Shown: positions 25,512-33,949 of the stretch, piece after piece
How the letters are laid out: every line of letters starts with the position of its first letter
How positions within the stretch are numbered: position 1 is the first letter of the stretch
NCBI GenBank assembly: GCA_041652575.1
Contig: JBAZHC010000002.1
Span: 186,001 to 250,000, forward strand
DNA from: Phycisphaerae bacterium
Lineage (GTDB): Bacteria > Planctomycetota > Phycisphaerae > Sedimentisphaerales > UBA12454
DNA: 64,000 bases
Reading direction: 5' to 3'
Made by a program: the position numbers and the translations under genes
The notes under the pieces: generated by a model
Seen by the model: the letters and a program-made list of their open reading frames with translations, nothing else
What the model was told of the DNA's origin: nothing
Database searches by the model: none

Positions 25512-27215
25512 ATGACTCAATCTGCTCAAGCTTCAATACAGGATACACAGAAGGCACCATTCTGGCGAAGTACAACAGTACTTTTAATTTTTATATTAAT
25601 GTTAGCGGGGTTTTTACGGCTATACAATTTAGGCAAGTCTCCTCCCGGCCTGAATCAGGACGAGGCAACCAATGCCTGGAACGCTTATTGTCTGCTCAAG
25701 ACCGGCACGGACCAGACTGGCGTGTCCTGGCCTGTTTTTTATATGCGATGTCTTGGCGGTAACAGCAGCACCCTTTTTATTTACTTTATGATACCGTTTC
25801 AAGCCATTGGAGGGCTGAATATATTTACAACTCGTCTTCCCGGGGCTGCGGCCGGGATATTTACTGTTTTTGTTATTTATTTGGCAGGCAAACGCTTATT
25901 CGACCGGCAGGTCGGTCTTATGGCCGCTTTTTTATTGGCGTTAAATCCCTGGCAGATTCAGCAAGGCCGCTGGGGGCACGAGGCGACTTTATGCGCTTTG
26001 CTCGGTATTACACCGCTTGCCATGCTGCTTTGGGCTCGTATGCCGATTTATAATGATAAAAACAATTCCTCCAGACCGTTCCTGGCGGTATTTGCAGGTA
26101 TAGCAGCTGGCATTTGCTGCTATGGCTATCAGGCTGTGCGCATATTCATACCTGTTTTTCTGTCGCTAATGGTATTATTAACACTTCCGGGATGGTGGCG
26201 ATTTATAAAAACGCGCAAAGGTATTGTGTCTATTGCGGCATTTGTCTTCGGTTTTCTAATTACTTTCGGCCCTCTTGCGTGGCAGCATATTTTCCATCCT
26301 GAAGGTATTTCCCAACGCAGTATGGCGCTTGAAAAAGTTGGATTTTCACTAAGTGATGAATCAATCTGGATTACCATCAAGAATGTTTTGAATAGATACA
26401 TTCATCACTTTGGTCCGGACTTTCTTTTTATTCACGGCGACCATTATATTATTCAGTCGCCGCCGGGCTTCGGTCAGTTTCACGGGTATATGCTTCCGCT
26501 TATGATTCTCGGATTGGTTTACATTTTGCGATACTTTAAATCCTCACCTTCAGTTCGGACACTGCTTGCTTTTATCATCGCCTATCCTGTTGGCGATATA
26601 ATATACAGCACAGCCGGCATACATTCGCTTCGCAGCGCACCGGGAATGTGCAGCCTTATTTTGTTAGGTGCAGTCGGTGCCGTTTTCAGCGGCCGGTGGC
26701 TTTGGAAGCAGAACCGCCAATCGGCAGTGACAACTGTCTCGATCTTTGCTGTCGCTGCGGTTATATTAAATGCCGTATTTTTTAACAATTTTTATGTAAA
26801 ATATAACCGCGACCCTGATATTTACCACGCTTACCATACCGACCTGGTCGAGGCCTGCCAATGGCTCAAGCCCCGTCTTAAGGATTATGACGGAGTATTC
26901 TTTACGACAAGCTCACTGAATATGCCTTACGCTATTTCTTTAGTAACGCTCGGCTACGACCCGAAACAGTGGTTTGAAGACAAACGTGATTTTTACTCCG
27001 ATGGAGAATGGGAGCATTATACCCATTATGGAAAAATGTACTTTATGTACAACGATTCGTTTATGCCCGCTTTAATGAGCCTGCGGCAGAGAACTCCACC
27101 GGGCAGGGCTCTTTTTATCGTCCGGCCGGGCGAATTCAACCTTGCAAATCCCATTCACCGCATAGTCGGCCCTTATGGCCTGGATGTTCTGTGGATATGC
27201 GAACCTGCTAATTAA
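25512..27215 (+). CDS. GT-C membrane glycosyltransferase (GT39/ArnT-like)
   Basis: 567 residues with about eleven membrane helices. The catalytic acidic pair is in the first outer loop (PPGLNQDEATNAWNAY), then LGGNSSTLFIYFMIPFQ, TRLPGAAAGIFTVFVIYLAGKRLF and ALNPWQIQQGRWGHEATL. Such proteins move a sugar from a polyprenyl phosphate to protein, lipid A or another glycan on the outer face. The last ~130 residues form a soluble domain. It is divergent from kamA and convergent with another GT-C/TPR protein. Confidence 0.85.
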   Translation: MTQSAQASIQDTQKAPFWRSTTVLLIFILMLAGFLRLYNLGKSPPGLNQDEATNAWNAYCLLKTGTDQTGVSWPVFYMRCLGGNSSTLFIYFMIPFQAIGGLNIFTTRLPGAAAGIFTVFVIYLAGKRLFDRQVGLMAAFLLALNPWQIQQGRWGHEATLCALLGITPLAMLLWARMPIYNDKNNSSRPFLAVFAGIAAGICCYGYQAVRIFIPVFLSLMVLLTLPGWWRFIKTRKGIVSIAAFVFGFLITFGPLAWQHIFHPEGISQRSMALEKVGFSLSDESIWITIKNVLNRYIHHFGPDFLFIHGDHYIIQSPPGFGQFHGYMLPLMILGLVYILRYFKSSPSVRTLLAFIIAYPVGDIIYSTAGIHSLRSAPGMCSLILLGAVGAVFSGRWLWKQNRQSAVTTVSIFAVAAVILNAVFFNNFYVKYNRDPDIYHAYHTDLVEACQWLKPRLKDYDGVFFTTSSLNMPYAISLVTLGYDPKQWFEDKRDFYSDGEWEHYTHYGKMYFMYNDSFMPALMSLRQRTPPGRALFIVRPGEFNLANPIHRIVGPYGLDVLWICEPAN

Positions 27216-27248
27216 CATTAGTGGGGTAAAAAAGCACACTCCGTATTA

Positions 27249-29276
27249 TTATTTTTGGATATATGCCTGATTTGCCTTGTATAGTTCCAATCTCGTCTGA
27301 ATTTCACCAGCCATATTGTCCTGACCGTGCGTTTTGGCGAGGTTGATTGCTCTTTGAGCTGTTGTTATTGCATCGCTAAACCTGCCCGCTGCGGCATAAG
27401 CGACTGCAAGGGTATCCAGGAACCCGGCATTATTGTATTTTGTAAGCTCACAGGCACGTTCAGCCAATTCGACAGCCTTGCCGCCGTTCCTGATTGAGCT
27501 GTCCCCTGAGACCGCCAAAACCCAGGCCAGATTATTGAGAACATCGCTGCTGTCGGGCTGGATTTCGAGTGCCCGGGACCAGTTTTGAACTGCCGGCCTG
27601 TATTGGCCGAGCTGCGTATATGCAGTGCCGAGATTTACATATATATCCGGATTGTTCGGTTCCGTCCGCAGTGCCTGGTTAAGATGTGAAACGGCCTGGT
27701 CAGCTTTTCCTGACGCAAGAAGGGCAAAGCCCATTTGCCTTTGAACGCCCGGATATTCAGGTTCAAGCTTTAACGATTTGGCAAGATTGTTAACGGCATC
27801 GTCGTATTTTTTTTGCATACTCAATGCCGCCGCCAGATTATAGTACACTTGTGCGGAATCCTGTTTTTGCTTTATAAGTTCATTGAAGCACTCGATGGCC
27901 CGGTCAGGTTTTCCCTGCTTTAAAAGAAACTGACTGAGATTGTTACGTGCATCGGAATATAACGGAAACTCATTCACCAGCCTGCTTAGTCGTTGTACAG
28001 CTTCATCGCCTCGGCCTGCATCGAACAGTGCGATTCCATAGCAGTTCTCCGCTATCGGATTATTTTCAGTTACTTTCAATGTGTAATCGAACAGCGTTGT
28101 TCCATTCTGCCAGTATTTTACCTGCGCCTGGGTAAGTAAAATCATCGGCAGCAGCACGGCCATAGCCAATACCGCGGATAATCGGGGTCGTTTGGCGGCA
28201 AAATCTTTGACGGTCCATACAAAAATAATCAGAAGACCCAGCATTGGAATATACATATAACGATTCGCCATCGATTGGGCGCCGGCCTGAACAAGTCCTA
28301 TCGTCGGGAAAAGAGTTCCAATGTACCATAACCAGCCCGTCGTTATGTATTTTCTGCGGGGGATGATATAAATACAAAGTACGAGGATAATAACGAACGA
28401 TAACGCACAGGTTATCGCGATGATTTTTGGAAGGTTTTCAGGCAGAGGCGGATAAAAAACAGCCAGCTTGCTCGGCCATACGAGCTTGCCGATGTATCTC
28501 ATATAGGAAATAAACATATTGCCGATTCTGTCGTTCAGCGGAATGTTCTCTAAAGTGGCGACTGCTCCTCCTTGTTTTTGTGCGGCGAGGGTCATCACGC
28601 TTAGAAATGCCGACAAAATGAACAGGGGGATTTTCTCAATTATTAATTTTACGGTCGATTCCTTTTGCTGAAAGTTGACCCGGCCCAGGGGCCAGTAATC
28701 CAGCAGAAGCAGGGTCAGAGGAACTGTTACGACGATTGGTTTGGTTAAGATACAAAGACAATATACCAGAAACACGGGGACATATCGCCCAAATCCCGGG
28801 GATTTTGTGTATCGGAAATACGCGGCGATAGTCAAAGACCACAATAGCCCGCTAAGTACGGTCTTTTGCTCAGCCGCCCATGCAACCGATTCGACCTGAA
28901 GCGGATGCAGCGCAAATACCGCGGCTATGAAGGTACTTGCCCATACTGCACCTGTCATCCGGCTAAAGAGCCAAAAAACGAGCAGCGAATTGGCTATGTG
29001 CAGAAGCAAACTGACAAGGTGGTATCCGAGCGGATTAAGGCCGAAAATCTGGTAGTCGATAATATGGCCCAGCCATGTAAGGGGATGCCAGTTGGCCGCG
29101 TGCGATTTTGTAAATGCCCAAATGATCGAATCTTGTGTTATGCCGCCTGTAATGTGAGGATTTTCGGTAATGTAATTTTGGTCGTCGTATATGACAAAGC
29201 CGTTGTGGCGCAAAGGCTCGTAAGCGATAAATATTGTGACGACAATGCAGATGGATATGATTATTTTAGCACGCAT
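27249..29276 (-). CDS. GT-C membrane protein with C-terminal TPR repeats (TMTC-like)
   Basis: Start at ATG 29276; starting at 29336 would run into tRNA-Phe. About 675 residues: ten or so helices in the first ~400, including the outer-loop acidic pair NGFVIYDDQNYITENPHI, HPLQVESVAWAAEQKTVLS and LDYWPLGRV. A TPR array of about seven units follows from ~410 (RAIECFNELIKQKQDSAQVY, QAVSHLNQALRTEPNNPDIY, PAVQNWSRALEIQPDSSDVL). This architecture is common in planctomycetes and resembles eukaryotic O-mannosyl transferases of the TMTC group. The acceptor is unknown. Confidence 0.85.
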   Translation of the reverse strand: MRAKIIISICIVVTIFIAYEPLRHNGFVIYDDQNYITENPHITGGITQDSIIWAFTKSHAANWHPLTWLGHIIDYQIFGLNPLGYHLVSLLLHIANSLLVFWLFSRMTGAVWASTFIAAVFALHPLQVESVAWAAEQKTVLSGLLWSLTIAAYFRYTKSPGFGRYVPVFLVYCLCILTKPIVVTVPLTLLLLDYWPLGRVNFQQKESTVKLIIEKIPLFILSAFLSVMTLAAQKQGGAVATLENIPLNDRIGNMFISYMRYIGKLVWPSKLAVFYPPLPENLPKIIAITCALSFVIILVLCIYIIPRRKYITTGWLWYIGTLFPTIGLVQAGAQSMANRYMYIPMLGLLIIFVWTVKDFAAKRPRLSAVLAMAVLLPMILLTQAQVKYWQNGTTLFDYTLKVTENNPIAENCYGIALFDAGRGDEAVQRLSRLVNEFPLYSDARNNLSQFLLKQGKPDRAIECFNELIKQKQDSAQVYYNLAAALSMQKKYDDAVNNLAKSLKLEPEYPGVQRQMGFALLASGKADQAVSHLNQALRTEPNNPDIYVNLGTAYTQLGQYRPAVQNWSRALEIQPDSSDVLNNLAWVLAVSGDSSIRNGGKAVELAERACELTKYNNAGFLDTLAVAYAAAGRFSDAITTAQRAINLAKTHGQDNMAGEIQTRLELYKANQAYIQK

Positions 29277-29306
29277 GCTGGTTCTGCCGGAAAGTACTAT
29301 TTGCAA

Positions 29307-29379
<73 letters not shown>

Positions 29380-29458
29380 GTCAGCCCATCCGGCCAATCC
29401 GGACGGAAAAACGATAATTTACAGACTCAACAGCTCTATTGCAAGTAAAAATATCGCC

Positions 29459-29540
29459 TTGCCAAACAGGCCGATAGGGATATAATCTGGAGTATATCTC
29501 GTGAAGTTTATTTCGCTTCACACTTCACGAAAGGCGAGAT
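29459..29540 (+). promoter_or_regulatory. tRNA-Gly promoter and leader hairpin
   Basis: TTGCCA (29459) and TATAAT (29481) at 16-bp spacing lie ahead of tRNA-Gly. Downstream, TCGTGAAG (29499-29506) pairs with CTTCACGA (29523-29530), with outer ATCTC/GAGAT arms, so the tRNA precursor would carry a 5' hairpin. Confidence 0.5.
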
Positions 29541-29549
29541 ACGAAGAAT

Positions 29550-29621
29550 GCGGGCGTAATTCAGCGGTAGAATGTCAGCTTCCCAAGCTGAAAGTCGAGA
29601 GTTCGAATCTCTTCGCCCGCT
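29550..29621 (+). tRNA. tRNA-Gly (CCC)
   Basis: Acceptor GCGGGCG/CGCCCGC, D-arm TAATTCAGCGGTAGAATG, anticodon stem TCAGC/GCTGA around TTCCCAA (anticodon CCC), T-arm GAGAG-TTCGAAT-CTCTT, discriminator T followed by TTTT. 72 nt. tRNA genes are frequent integration targets and accessory DNA begins just past this one. Confidence 0.95.
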
Positions 29622-29904
29622 TTTTGACTGGCAGTGACAACACCTGCCAATGGTTGTCTAAGCTTGCCACGTTCAAAGGCTTACGACGAGTGAGACTGAA
29701 CGTCTTAGGTATATCTTGTTTCCCCAGATTGACTGCAAATGACAGCAAAAGTCTAAAGCGGTATGTTTTAACTGCAAGCGCCACTGCAAGCGCAGTTTGG
29801 CCGCCACGTTTGGCAACGTTCGATTGCTGTGCTGAGTTGGGACATTCTTGGTTCCTGGATTTTCTTTTCAACGTGCGGCGACGTGTGCAATTCTGTGATA
29901 TCAC

Positions 29905-30014
29905 GTTTCCATACGGCTAGGATAATATTGGGGCACAGGTCGGGCGGCGATTACCGAAGTTTATGCGAGATGGATCAAGCGAAGGCTATGGAAGCGATTG
30001 TGAGGGTGGGATAA
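29905..30014 (+). pseudogene. Decayed 3' end of a tyrosine integrase (copy 1)
   Basis: FHTARIILGHRSG, then after frame changes ITEVYA and EMDQAKAMEAIVRVG-stop. This matches the usual C-terminus of planctomycete phage integrases (ILGH...ITEVYAE.D..KA...). No intact upstream gene remains: 29622-29904 has no coding sequence I can support. Confidence 0.6.
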
Positions 30015-30180
30015 AATCAAGCTCAAAATTTCAACTGCACTTGTAAGAAAAATTAGGTGTTTTTTCTTACAAAATCAATAAGTTCATAAGTATACAACAT
30101 CTTGAAAATAATGTACTTAGTAGGAGTTATGAAAATGGTGAGGGTGGGCATTTTCACAAAAAAAGATTTTTCGGATAGTG

Positions 30181-30250
30181 GCAATTACGGAGGTATTATG
30201 CGGAATTGGATCAGTAGAAACCGCTGGAGGCGATTGTGAGGGTGGGATAA
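30181..30250 (+). pseudogene. Decayed 3' end of a tyrosine integrase (copy 2)
   Basis: GCAATTACGGAGGT reads AITEV, then with a one-base shift YAELDQ, an in-frame stop, and KPLEAIVRVG-stop. The last 21 bases, GCGATTGTGAGG followed by GTGGGATAA, are identical to the end of copy 1 at 29994-30014. The 30251-30449 gap before the nuclease has no gene visible. Confidence 0.6.
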
Positions 30251-30449
30251 TAAGGAAACAGCATTCTCAATTAAAAGTGGAGCAGGATAACGCCCGTGAA
30301 CTGAGCTTGCTATTTATGTCATTTGGATTATTATAATGGCATTTTCAGTTGCTGTAAATTGATAGCCGCAATTGATAAGATTGGAAGTAATATCAGAATG
30401 TTGGTGTAAGAAACTGTCATACTTCTCTCATAAATGACTGGAAATAAAG

Positions 30450-31595
30450 ATGCGAACACAAAAAAATAAAACTTCTAAAGCTGGCTCTACTGTCGACCTT
30501 ATACATGAAATTAGACAAATAATTTTATCGGCACGAAAATTCGCGGCCAAAAGTATAGATACTGTTCAGGTTTTGACCAATTATGAAATCGGACATCGAA
30601 TTGTTGAGCACGAACAACACGGAACTAAACGGGCGGCATACGGTAAAGCAATTTTAAAGGAGTTATCGAAAAAGCTGACCGTTGAGTTTGGTCGGGGATT
30701 TTCCGAAGATAATCTTTCTAATATGCGTAAATTCTATCTGGTGTACCGCAACCAAAAGCAAATTTCCGAAACGGCATCTCGGAAATTGACTTCACCTGGG
30801 GAAAACATTGCGGTATCTGGTAAATTACAGATTTCCGAAACAGTGTCTCGGAAATTAACCATGCATCAAAATATGCAGACAGTGCCTGTGCAATTTACAC
30901 TAAGCTGGTCACACTATATTTTTTTAATGAATATACATAACGTTGATGAGCGCCGTTTCTATGAAATAGAATCCTTAGAGATGGGCTGGTCATTGCGTGA
31001 GCTGAAAAGGCAATTTAGTTCTGGCCTTTATGAGAGGCTGGCATTAAGCCGAGACAAGAAAGGCATAAGGAAGCTTTCCCGTAAAGGCCAAGTGATTGAA
31101 AAACCACAGGATTTGCTGAAGAATCCTTATGTGCTTGAGTTTTTGGGACTTGATGAAAAGTCGCAATATTCTGAAACAGATCTCGAAAACGCCATAATCG
31201 ACAAATTGGAGCATTTTCTTTTGGAGTTGGGCAAGGGGTTTCTTTTTGAATCACGTCAGAAACGTTTTACTTTTGATGAAGAACACTTTTTTGTAGACCT
31301 GGTTTTTTACAATCGGATATTGCGTTGTTACGTCCTATTTGATTTGAAGATCGGCAAGCTTACACATCAGGATATTGGTCAAATGCAGATGTATGTCAAT
31401 TATTTTGACCGCTACGTCAAACAGCCCCATGAGAATGCAACCGTCGGAATTATTCTTTGTAGAAAGAAAAAAGATGCGTTGGTTGAAATAACCCTTCCCA
31501 AAAATGCCAATATCCGTGCTTCAGAGTATCAACTTTATTTGCCATCAAAAGTCGAACTAAAGCAAAAGTTGATTGATTGGACAAAGGAACAATAA
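30450..31595 (+). CDS. DUF1016/YhcG-family PDDEXK nuclease
   Basis: 381 residues. The N-terminal DUF1016 domain shows VLTNYEIGHRIVEHEQHG, YGKAILKELSKKLTVEFG and GFSEDNLSNMRKFYLVY; the middle has WSHYIFLMNI and RRFYEIESLEMGWSLRELKR. The C-terminal nuclease has FLLELGKGFLFESRQKRF, HFFVDLVFYNRILRCYVLFDLKIG, where D and D-x-K fit a PD-(D/E)XK active site, and QDIGQMQMYVNYFDRYV. Family members cluster with restriction and defence genes. An internal ~29-bp palindromic repeat (30762-30790 and 30831-30859) encodes QISETASRKLT twice in a linker near residues 105-138. It sits between integrase-end remnants. Confidence 0.88.
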   Translation: MRTQKNKTSKAGSTVDLIHEIRQIILSARKFAAKSIDTVQVLTNYEIGHRIVEHEQHGTKRAAYGKAILKELSKKLTVEFGRGFSEDNLSNMRKFYLVYRNQKQISETASRKLTSPGENIAVSGKLQISETVSRKLTMHQNMQTVPVQFTLSWSHYIFLMNIHNVDERRFYEIESLEMGWSLRELKRQFSSGLYERLALSRDKKGIRKLSRKGQVIEKPQDLLKNPYVLEFLGLDEKSQYSETDLENAIIDKLEHFLLELGKGFLFESRQKRFTFDEEHFFVDLVFYNRILRCYVLFDLKIGKLTHQDIGQMQMYVNYFDRYVKQPHENATVGIILCRKKKDALVEITLPKNANIRASEYQLYLPSKVELKQKLIDWTKEQ

Positions 31596-31732
31596 GTCAG
31601 ATGAACCGCAATCTAAATGTGACAGTTAAACTGGTTCAAAATAATGGAGAGTTTGTTAGACATATCTTTAGGTTGTATTTTGTTATCTAATATGCTTAAA
31701 TTTTTTGCAAATACAGCACAGGAGTATGCAAG

Positions 31733-33613
31733 ATGATTTTTCAGGTTGAACGATTAAAAAAGTTGCCACTGCAATCTCAGATGCGATGGCAAGGCGGTAT
31801 TTTTCGTATGCCAGCATGGGTGCCTAATGAAGAACAAAAACTCTATCGACCTTGGACTTCACTTTGGGCGAATATTTCGACACATAAAATTAGTAAGCCG
31901 GGCATAGAACCATTTGAGCATAAGAACGTTACAATTGCCTTGGATAGCCTTATAAAATTTGCATGTGATAAAGAATTAGCAGGATATCGTCCGGGTAAAA
32001 TCGAGGTTAAAGATGCTGCTCTTGCAGAATATTTGCAGGAGCAACTGGCAGACACAGGTATTACTATTGTGTGTAGCGACTGCCTTCTCGGGTTTGATAA
32101 AATATTCGCCGATCTTGCTAAACATATGCACGGCGGTGTTCTCCTACCGGATGCGCTGTCTGCAAAGCGTGTTACCATGGATATGATGCGGAGCTTTGCA
32201 GATGCAGCGGCTCAGTTTTATGCTGCTAAACCATGGCGATATTTATGTGATGCTGATCTTGTGATGATTGAGTCGCCATTTGTTGATCCGCTGTTGCGAT
32301 ATGCAAGCATCTTGGGCAATGGCGGTATGACTTATGGTATAGCTTTTTACGATTCGGCCAAGCTTTTTGAGCAGTTCACCGAAGGCAAGGGAATGGATTT
32401 AATAAAAAACAGATTGTACTGGACACTATTTTTCGGAGGCATCGAAGAACTACCATTTGGGGATGCCGATCTCTGGGAAGATTATAATTTGCCTGTAGCA
32501 TCCACGCAAGCGTATCCGCTTGCAATGCGTTTTGAACCCAATGGCAAACATTATCGCCCTCAGCCAGACATATTGGCGTTTATGGAAGGTTTACTGAGGG
32601 CTTTTGCTATAACTTCCGAATCTGAACTGGATAGCGGTAAATGGCAAAAAAAAGTCAGCACTTTCAGAGGCGATGAGACTTTTACTTTGGCGTTACCTGG
32701 TTTGCTTGAACCTGTTCAGAAACCCAAAAGCGAAACAGGCGGAATTCCTGCCCGTCGGGCAATGGAAAAGATACAAATTGATATTCAGCGCATAATTGAA
32801 GGCCGAGATTTCTCAAGCCCCGAACAAATGCAGGAATTTCTCAATACAAATTTGGTTGGTAAACTCATCCCTCCACAGCATCCGGTTACAGCGTTAGAGC
32901 TTGCGCAGGAAATCTGTTATGAGGCATTTGAGGCCATGGGCCGCAAGCAAATTCAGCTCGTAAAAAAAGCGTTGGAAATCTGTCCGGATTGTGTTGATGC
33001 GTATGTGATTTTAGCCGAGGCGTGTTCAGACCCTAAAGAAGCGGGTGAGTTATATGCTAAAGGAGTTGCTGCTGGTGAGAAACTTTTAGGAAAACAATTT
33101 TTTAATGAAGAAGCCGGCCACTTTTGGGGAATCCTACAGACACGTCCTTATATGCGTGCCCGGCTGGGATTGGCACAGACATTCGAAGAAACAGGACATC
33201 TTGATAACGCCATTGAGCATTATCAGGAAATGCTGCGCCTAAATCCGAATGATAATCAGGGGGTGCGTGAATTATTACTGGTTTGTTTACTGGAAACAAA
33301 ACGTATCGAAGAAGCAGAAGCATTGCTTAAGAAATACAAAGAATCGCGCATGGCAATGTGGAATTACAGCAAAGCATTATTGACATTTATACAAAAAGGG
33401 GATAGTGCAACAGCTCGCAAACAATTAAAAAATGCTCTTAAAGTAAATCCATATGCAGCGAAATATCTGCTTGATGATGAACCATTGCCTCCATTGCCGG
33501 AAAGCTATGGTCTTGGTACTGAAGAAGAGGGAATTAATTGTGCGGCGATATTGCAAAGTGCATGGGAGTCGACTCCAGAAGCACTTGATTGGATGGAAGA
33601 ACAGATGGATTAA
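31733..33613 (+). CDS. TPR-containing protein of unknown function
   Basis: 626 residues, no signal peptide or membrane helix. The first ~340 residues contain blocks such as RPWTSLWANISTHKI, PFEHKNVTIALDSLIKFA and YRPQPDILAFMEGLLRAFAI. Its C-terminus has TPR-like helices (KALEICPDCVDAYVILAEAC, HYQEMLRLNPNDNQGVREL, ARKQLKNALKVNPYAAKYLL) resembling ST7-type repeats. I do not recognise a catalytic site. It follows the DUF1016 nuclease by 137 bp and both lie between integrase remnants, so it may have arrived with that gene as cargo. Confidence 0.7.
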   Translation: MIFQVERLKKLPLQSQMRWQGGIFRMPAWVPNEEQKLYRPWTSLWANISTHKISKPGIEPFEHKNVTIALDSLIKFACDKELAGYRPGKIEVKDAALAEYLQEQLADTGITIVCSDCLLGFDKIFADLAKHMHGGVLLPDALSAKRVTMDMMRSFADAAAQFYAAKPWRYLCDADLVMIESPFVDPLLRYASILGNGGMTYGIAFYDSAKLFEQFTEGKGMDLIKNRLYWTLFFGGIEELPFGDADLWEDYNLPVASTQAYPLAMRFEPNGKHYRPQPDILAFMEGLLRAFAITSESELDSGKWQKKVSTFRGDETFTLALPGLLEPVQKPKSETGGIPARRAMEKIQIDIQRIIEGRDFSSPEQMQEFLNTNLVGKLIPPQHPVTALELAQEICYEAFEAMGRKQIQLVKKALEICPDCVDAYVILAEACSDPKEAGELYAKGVAAGEKLLGKQFFNEEAGHFWGILQTRPYMRARLGLAQTFEETGHLDNAIEHYQEMLRLNPNDNQGVRELLLVCLLETKRIEEAEALLKKYKESRMAMWNYSKALLTFIQKGDSATARKQLKNALKVNPYAAKYLLDDEPLPPLPESYGLGTEEEGINCAAILQSAWESTPEALDWMEEQMD

Positions 33614-33616
33614 TAT

Positions 33617-33676
33617 TGCCGTCTGTTCTGGCAAAATACAGCAGAAGGCGGTGGGGGCGGTTGTGAAGGTTGGGTA
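33617..33676 (+). pseudogene. Decayed 3' end of a tyrosine integrase (copy 3)
   Basis: The frame ending at the TAG of 33674-33676 reads KIQQKAVGAVVKVG-stop, the same C-terminal pattern as copies 1 and 2 (KA-EAIVRVG) but diverged. It starts three bases after the TPR gene stop. Confidence 0.45.
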
Positions 33677-33735
33677 GCCGCAAACGAATTCCAAAAGTAG
33701 GCAAAATATTAATTTCATAAAGCTTTAGATAATAC

Positions 33736-33764
33736 TTGACAATATATAGATAGTATTATATTAA
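33736..33764 (+). promoter_or_regulatory. Candidate cas operon promoter
   Basis: TTGACA (33736-33741), 17 bp, TATTAA (33759-33764), in an A/T-rich stretch about 185 bp before cas3. A 31-codon frame (33865-33960) with an AGAAAGGAA site lies in this leader and overlaps the cas3 start; whether it is translated is unclear. Confidence 0.5.
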
Positions 33765-33949
33765 TTTTAATTAAAGGGTGGAACCGAGCTCTGGTTTTGC
33801 CATCTCCCTCCTAAGCCCTTTCTTGATAAGTATCCATTTATTTAGAAAGGAATTAAGCTATATTATGAGTTACGAGTGGATTTTCAAAAGGATGAGGCAG
33901 AAATTCTACAGGATATTCATTTCAAATATCCGCGCAGAGGGGGAAAGCT

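Noticed and set aside
29501..29920. Frames on both strands around tRNA-Gly
   Set aside because: They run through the tRNA gene (giving AKRFELSTFSLGS) and show no other coding signal.
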